Below are positions 60,385 through 64,000 of a stretch of DNA of 64,000 nucleotides, piece by piece. The stretch is from Streptomyces diastatochromogenes. GTDB lineage: Bacteria; Actinomycetota; Actinomycetes; Streptomycetales; Streptomycetaceae. The notes under the pieces are model-generated. The model was given only the letters and a program-made list of their open reading frames with translations. It did no database searches and was not told the origin of the DNA. A program made the translations under genes and the position numbers. The stretch covers positions 1-64,000 of the forward strand of contig NZ_MCGQ01000055.1 in assembly GCF_002242805.1 (NCBI RefSeq), in the 5' to 3' direction. Positions within the stretch are counted from its first letter, which is position 1; each line of letters begins with the position of its first letter.

Positions 60385-61112
60385 CTCCCACGGCGAACCG
60401 TTCCGCCAGGGCTGTGCATGTCGAGGGGCTGACCCGCTCCTTCGACGGCCGTGCCGTCATCGACGACCTCCGACTCGACATCGCGCCGGGCGAGTTCGTC
60501 GCCCTGCTCGGCCGCAGTGGCTGCGGAAAATCCACGCTGTTGCGCATTCTCGCCGGCCTCGACCGGGACATCGAGGGCACCGCCCTCGTCTCCCGCCGCC
60601 GGGCCGTCGCCTTCCAGGCGCCCCGGCTGATGCCCTGGAAGAAGGTGTGGCGCAACGTGCTGCTCGGCCTGCCCGGCAGGCCCGAACGCGCGGTGGCCGA
60701 ACGGGCGTTGGACGAGGTCGGCCTCGGCCATCGCATCGACGCCTGGCCTAAGACCCTCTCCGGCGGCGAGGCGCAGCGCGCCTCCCTCGCCCGCGCCCTG
60801 GTGCGCGAGCCCGATCTGCTGCTGCTCGACGAGCCGTTCGGCGCCCTCGACGCGCTCACCCGGATCAAGGCGCAGCGGCTGGTCGGCGAGTTGTGGCAGC
60901 GCCGCGGCTGCGCCGTGCTGCTGGTGACGCACGACGTCGAGGAGGCCGTACTGCTCGCCGACCGCGTCCTGGTGATGGACAGCGGCCGTATCGCCCACGA
61001 AGAGCGCGTCGGCCTCGACCGGCCGCGCGACATCGCCGACCCCCGGTTCGCCGGACTCTGCGCCCGTCTGCTGGAGCGACTCGGGGTCGACACGGCCTCC
61101 GAAGCCGCCTGA
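60357..61112 (+). CDS. ssuB: ABC transporter ATP-binding protein, sulfonate type
   Basis: A 251-residue ATPase with Walker A LLGRSGCGKSTLLRILAGLD, Q-loop VAFQAPRLMPWKKVWRNVLL, signature TLSGGEAQRASLARALVRE, Walker B LLLLDEPFGALDALTRIKAQ and the H-loop VLLVTHDVEEAVLLADRVLV. It belongs to the SsuB/TauB/NrtD group and powers the adjacent permease. Its ATG is inside the end of the permease gene, which couples their translation. Length is normal. Confidence 0.95.
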   Translation: MATDVHRPVTPTANRSARAVHVEGLTRSFDGRAVIDDLRLDIAPGEFVALLGRSGCGKSTLLRILAGLDRDIEGTALVSRRRAVAFQAPRLMPWKKVWRNVLLGLPGRPERAVAERALDEVGLGHRIDAWPKTLSGGEAQRASLARALVREPDLLLLDEPFGALDALTRIKAQRLVGELWQRRGCAVLLVTHDVEEAVLLADRVLVMDSGRIAHEERVGLDRPRDIADPRFAGLCARLLERLGVDTASEAA

Positions 61113-61146
61113 ACCCGCACTCTCCCTTCCCCCTCCTCCCCTGCAC

Positions 61147-62175
61147 ATGAACGGAACCGTCATGCGACGACGTCTCGTCCCCGCCGCACTGCTCTTCCCC
61201 TTCTCGCTGCTGCTCACCGCCTGCGGCGGGAACTCGTCCGCCGACACGGGCACCGACACCGACGGCAAGGGTTCCGTCACGCTCGACGTCGGTGACCAGA
61301 AGGGCGGTTCGGAGGCCATCCTGAGGGCCGCCGGTGAGCTGAAGAACCTTGACTACAAGATCAAGTGGTCTACGTTCACCTCCGGCCCGCCGCTGCTGGA
61401 GGCCGTCAACGCCAAGGCCGTCGACATCGGCGGTGTCGGCAACACCCCGCCCGTCTTCGCGGCCGGCGCCGGCTCGAAGATCTCGGTGGTGGCCGCCTGG
61501 CACGGCACGTCCAAGGGCGACGCCATCCTCGTGCCGAACGGCTCGAAGCTGACCGGGCCCGCTCAGCTCAAGGGCAGGTCGATCGCGGTGGCACAGGGCT
61601 CCTCCGCGCACTACCAGCTGGTCGCCTCCCTCAAGGCGGCCGGGCTCGCCCTGAGTGATGTCAAGGTCAAGTACCTGCAGCCGGCCGACGCGCTCGCCGC
61701 GTTCACCTCCGGCAAGGTCGACGCATGGGCGGTCTGGGACCCATACACCTCCCAGATCCTGGGCGCCAAGCAGGGCAGGGTGCTCACCACCGGTGACGGC
61801 ATCACCAACGGGCTCACCTTCCAGGTGGCCGCGCCCTCCGCGCTGCGGGACCCGAAGAAGGTCGCCGCCGTCAAGGACTACCTGGCACGGCTGCGGCGCG
61901 CGCAGACCTGGGTGTACGACCACCAGGAGGAGTGGGCCAAGGTGTGGGCGAAGGAGACCGGGCTGCCCTACGAGGTGGCGCTGGCCTCGGTGAAGCGCAC
62001 CAACTCCACCCGGGTCCCGGTCGCCGTCGACAAGCAGCTCGTCGCCTCCGAACAGCAGATCGCCGACACCTTCACCGAGCTGAAGCTCATCCCGAAGAAG
62101 GTGGACTTCGGCGGCTTCGTGGACACACGGTTCAACGGCGACCTGCCGCCGTCGACGACGCCGGCCAAGAGCTGA
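61147..62175 (+). CDS. ssuA: Substrate-binding lipoprotein, sulfonate/taurine type
   Basis: A 342-residue SsuA/TauA-like protein. The signal peptide ends in the lipobox LLLTAC at Cys26, so it is a lipoprotein anchored outside the membrane. Ligand-domain features are TLDVGDQKGGSEAILRAAGE, TFTSGPPLLEAVNAKAVDIG, GVGNTPPVFAAGAGSKISVV and AFTSGKVDAWAVWDPYTSQI, all typical of aliphatic sulfonate or taurine receptors. ATG 61162 is an alternative start five codons in; neither has a strong ribosome site. The gene completes the permease-ATPase-receptor set after a 34-bp gap. Confidence 0.92.
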   Translation: MNGTVMRRRLVPAALLFPFSLLLTACGGNSSADTGTDTDGKGSVTLDVGDQKGGSEAILRAAGELKNLDYKIKWSTFTSGPPLLEAVNAKAVDIGGVGNTPPVFAAGAGSKISVVAAWHGTSKGDAILVPNGSKLTGPAQLKGRSIAVAQGSSAHYQLVASLKAAGLALSDVKVKYLQPADALAAFTSGKVDAWAVWDPYTSQILGAKQGRVLTTGDGITNGLTFQVAAPSALRDPKKVAAVKDYLARLRRAQTWVYDHQEEWAKVWAKETGLPYEVALASVKRTNSTRVPVAVDKQLVASEQQIADTFTELKLIPKKVDFGGFVDTRFNGDLPPSTTPAKS

Positions 62176-62234
62176 GGGGGAGGCGCCGACCCGCGCTCGG
62201 GAAGATCCACGACCGCCTCGCTGTTAGTGGAACC

Positions 62235-63320
62235 GTGAACGATATGCGCGAGGTCGAGGTAGTCGTCATAGGCGCTGGACAGGCTGGTCTGTCCAGCGCC
62301 TATCACCTGCGGCGCACCGGCTTCGAGCCGGACCGCGACTTCGTGGTCCTGGACCGCTCCCCCGGCCCGGGCGGCGCCTGGCAGTTCCGGTGGCCGTCGC
62401 TGACGTACGGCAAGGTGCACGGGATGCACTCGCTGCCCGGCATGGAGCTGACGGACGCCGATCCGGCCCGGCCTTCGGCGGAGGTGATCCGCGCGTACTT
62501 CGACCGGTACGAGCGCACCTTCGACCTGCGGGTACGGCGCCCCGTCGACGTCCGCGCCGTGCGCGAGGGGGACGACGGGCGGCTGCTCGTGGAGACCTCG
62601 GACGGCAACTGGTCCACGCGGGCGCTCATCAACGCGACCGGCACCTGGGACCGGCCGTTCTGGCCGCGCTACCCCGGCCAGGAGACCTTCCGCGGACGGC
62701 AGTTGCACACCGCGCAGTACGCCGGGCCCGAGGAGTTCGCCGGGAAGCGGGTCGTGGTCGTCGGCGGCGGGGCGTCCGGCACCCAGCACCTGCTGGAGCT
62801 GGCCCCGTACGCGGCCGCCACCACCTGGGTCACCCGGCGGCCCCCCGTCTTCCGCGAGGGCCCCTTCGACCAGGAGGCGGGCCGGTCGGCGGTGGCCCTG
62901 GTGGAGGAGCGGGTACGACAGGGCCTGCCACCGAGGAGTGTGGTCTCCGTCACCGGACTTCCGCTCAACGACGCCGTCCGGCAGGGCCTGGCCGACGGGG
63001 TCCTGGACCGGCAGCCGATGTTCGACCGGATCACCCCCGACGGGGTGGAGTGGAACGACGGTCGGCACGTGTCCGCCGACGTCATCCTCTGGGCAACCGG
63101 CTTCCGGGCCGCACTCGATCACCTCACCCCGCTGCGGCTGCGCGAACCGGGCGGCGGCATCCGGGTCGAGGGGACCCGCGCGGTCACCGATCCGCGCATC
63201 CACCTCGTCGGCTACGGCCCCTCGGCCAGCACCATCGGCGCCAACCGGGCCGGACGCGCGGCCGCACGGGACATCAGGCGGCTGCTGGCCGGCGAGCGGG
63301 GCGAGCCGGTCGCCGCGTGA
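62235..63320 (+). CDS. FAD-dependent NAD(P)-binding oxidoreductase (flavin monooxygenase-like)
   Basis: A protein of about 361 residues (GTG 62235; ATG 62244 gives 358). The FAD motif is EVEVVVIGAGQAGLSSAYHL followed by FVVLDRSPGPGGAWQFRW; the second, NAD(P)-binding Rossmann motif is KRVVVVGGGASGTQHLLELA. The region VILWATGFRAALDHLTPLRL is the ATG motif typical of flavin-containing monooxygenases and Baeyer-Villiger-like enzymes, and ALINATGTWDRPFWPRYPG is its N-terminal partner. Substrate unknown; some relatives act on organosulfur compounds, which would fit the neighbours. A perfect 15-bp inverted repeat lies inside its first motif. It may be in the ssu operon, 59 bp after ssuA. Confidence 0.85.
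   Translation: MNDMREVEVVVIGAGQAGLSSAYHLRRTGFEPDRDFVVLDRSPGPGGAWQFRWPSLTYGKVHGMHSLPGMELTDADPARPSAEVIRAYFDRYERTFDLRVRRPVDVRAVREGDDGRLLVETSDGNWSTRALINATGTWDRPFWPRYPGQETFRGRQLHTAQYAGPEEFAGKRVVVVGGGASGTQHLLELAPYAAATTWVTRRPPVFREGPFDQEAGRSAVALVEERVRQGLPPRSVVSVTGLPLNDAVRQGLADGVLDRQPMFDRITPDGVEWNDGRHVSADVILWATGFRAALDHLTPLRLREPGGGIRVEGTRAVTDPRIHLVGYGPSASTIGANRAGRAAARDIRRLLAGERGEPVAA
62268..62303 (+). repeat. Perfect 15-bp inverted repeat inside FAD motif codons
   Basis: ATAGGCGCTGGACAG (62268-62282) pairs exactly with CTGTCCAGCGCCTAT (62289-62303) around a six-base loop. It lies in codons for I-G-A-G-Q-A-G-L-S-S-A-Y, 30-60 bases after the start. In RNA it would make a stable hairpin near the ribosome-binding region. 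Confidence 0.95.
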
Positions 63321-63332
63321 CGCCCCGCCGGC

Positions 63333-64000
63333 TCAGCGGGGCGGCTGTGTGACCGGGAGCTGCTGCGGGCTCCCGCTGGGCTGCTGGGGCTGTCCCGATG
63401 CCGGGTGCGCCGCGTTGAACGCGGCCACGTTGCGCAGGTGCTCGGAGTAGTCGGCGGTGAAGCGGGTGTCGCCCGGCCTGATCGTGACGAAGTACAGCCA
63501 GTCGCCGGGCGGCGGGTTGATCGCGGCACGCATCGCGTCCTCGCCGGGGTTGTCGATCGGCGTGGGCGGCAGCCCCATGCGCTGGTAGGAGTTGTACGGG
63601 CTCTCCATGCGGGTGTCGTCCATGCTGGTGTGCACGGTGTTGCGGTTCAGCGCGTAGTTGATGGTGGAGTCCATCTGCAGCGGCATGCCCCGCTGCAACC
63701 GGTTGAAGACGACCCGGGCCACCCGCCCCATGTCGGCCTTGGTGGCGGCCTCGGCCTGGACGATGCTGGCGATGGTGACGGCCTGGTAGACCCTCACGGC
63801 GTTGCGCTGCGCCCCGGCCGCGACCGGCGCGCCGTTGAACTTCTTGTTGGCGGTGTCGACCATGAACCGCAGCAGCGATTCGGGGGTGGCGCCTTTCTCG
63901 ACGGGATAGGTCGCCGGGAAGAGGTAGCCCTCGGGGTTGCCCTGGGACTCGCTCGGCAACGCCAGGCTGGCCTTGCCGAGGGACTTCCGGGTGCTGCCCA
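63333..64000 (-). CDS. mltG: Endolytic murein transglycosylase MltG (partial, N-terminus beyond window)
   Basis: The 3' part of mltG; the frame continues past the window edge. Seen are GNPEGYLFPATYPVEKGATP (E-G-x-L-F-P-x-T-Y), YQAVTIASIVQAEAATKADM (catalytic Glu region A-S-I-V-x-x-E), VARVVFNRLQRGMPLQMDST then INYALNR, and SPYNSYQRMGLPPTPIDNPG. These are the YceG-like domain motifs. MltG cleaves nascent peptidoglycan strands and is a membrane-anchored protein; the anchor and LysM-like part would be in the missing N-terminus. It converges on the flavoprotein gene with 12 bp between stops. The C-terminal Pro/Gln-rich tail is short. Confidence 0.92.
   Translation of the reverse strand, partial: GSTRKSLGKASLALPSESQGNPEGYLFPATYPVEKGATPESLLRFMVDTANKKFNGAPVAAGAQRNAVRVYQAVTIASIVQAEAATKADMGRVARVVFNRLQRGMPLQMDSTINYALNRNTVHTSMDDTRMESPYNSYQRMGLPPTPIDNPGEDAMRAAINPPPGDWLYFVTIRPGDTRFTADYSEHLRNVAAFNAAHPASGQPQQPSGSPQQLPVTQPPR

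Overview
The window is high-GC actinobacterial chromosome, almost certainly Streptomyces. The evidence is strongly GC-biased third codon positions, GTG and TTG starts, many ATGA/GTGA stop-start overlaps, and Streptomyces-style gene families. No rRNA, tRNA, CRISPR array or insertion sequence was seen.

Region 1 (1-22243, minus strand) is one long operon for a phage-tail-like contractile injection system (CIS) of the kind known from Streptomyces. Read from the promoter side the order is sheath, tube, T4-type baseplate protein, a Pro/Ala-rich linker protein, DUF4255 cap-like protein, AAA+ ATPase, a small conserved protein, a 2142-residue DUF4157 protein, a putative immunity protein, then tube/hub adaptor, LysM, VgrG-like hub, OB-fold spike base, PAAR tip, gp25 wedge, baseplate J protein and a second large baseplate protein cut by the window edge. 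The 2142-residue protein combines an eCIS-type DUF4157 zincin-like head, a tape-measure-like amphipathic helical centre, a Lys/Pro-rich tail and a C-terminal nuclease-like domain. The gene after it has lower GC and looks like a matching immunity gene.

Region 2 (22244-35275, plus strand) is divergent from the CIS. It encodes a MoxR-type AAA+ ATPase system resembling the E. coli yehI/L/M/P/Q group: DUF4132 protein, a 1659-residue protein, MoxR ATPase, a DUF5682-VWA fusion and a SWIM zinc-finger protein, closed by a strong terminator.

Region 3 (35405-46904) is mixed and conflict-like: a LuxR-type regulator, a GT-B-like protein preceded by eight perfect 7-bp repeats, an NB-ARC/STAND ATPase with TPR-like repeats, then a tight set of a two-TM protein, a 28-codon leader ORF, a GMC-like flavoprotein and a SIR2 protein. 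The two-TM and SIR2 proteins share a C-terminal domain that I could align by eye. A cytochrome P450 and a DUF4177 protein follow.

Region 4 (47041-52635) holds a DEAD-box helicase, a cold-shock protein, a TetR regulator divergent from an NTF2-like protein with repeated operator-like sites, a Vms1/eRF1-like protein, and a graveyard of three decayed fragments: molybdopterin oxidoreductase, protein-isoaspartate methyltransferase and THEP1-type NTPase.

Region 5 (52733-59135, minus) is a pentose-phosphate operon fed by polyphosphate glucokinase: ppgK, tkt, a transaldolase remnant, gnd and zwf, with a YjbQ-family gene upstream. Region 6 (59221-62175, plus) is a sulfonate/taurine-type ABC transporter operon with an apparently leaderless short leader peptide and a hairpin ahead of it. 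A flavin-dependent oxidoreductase and the 3' part of mltG end the window.
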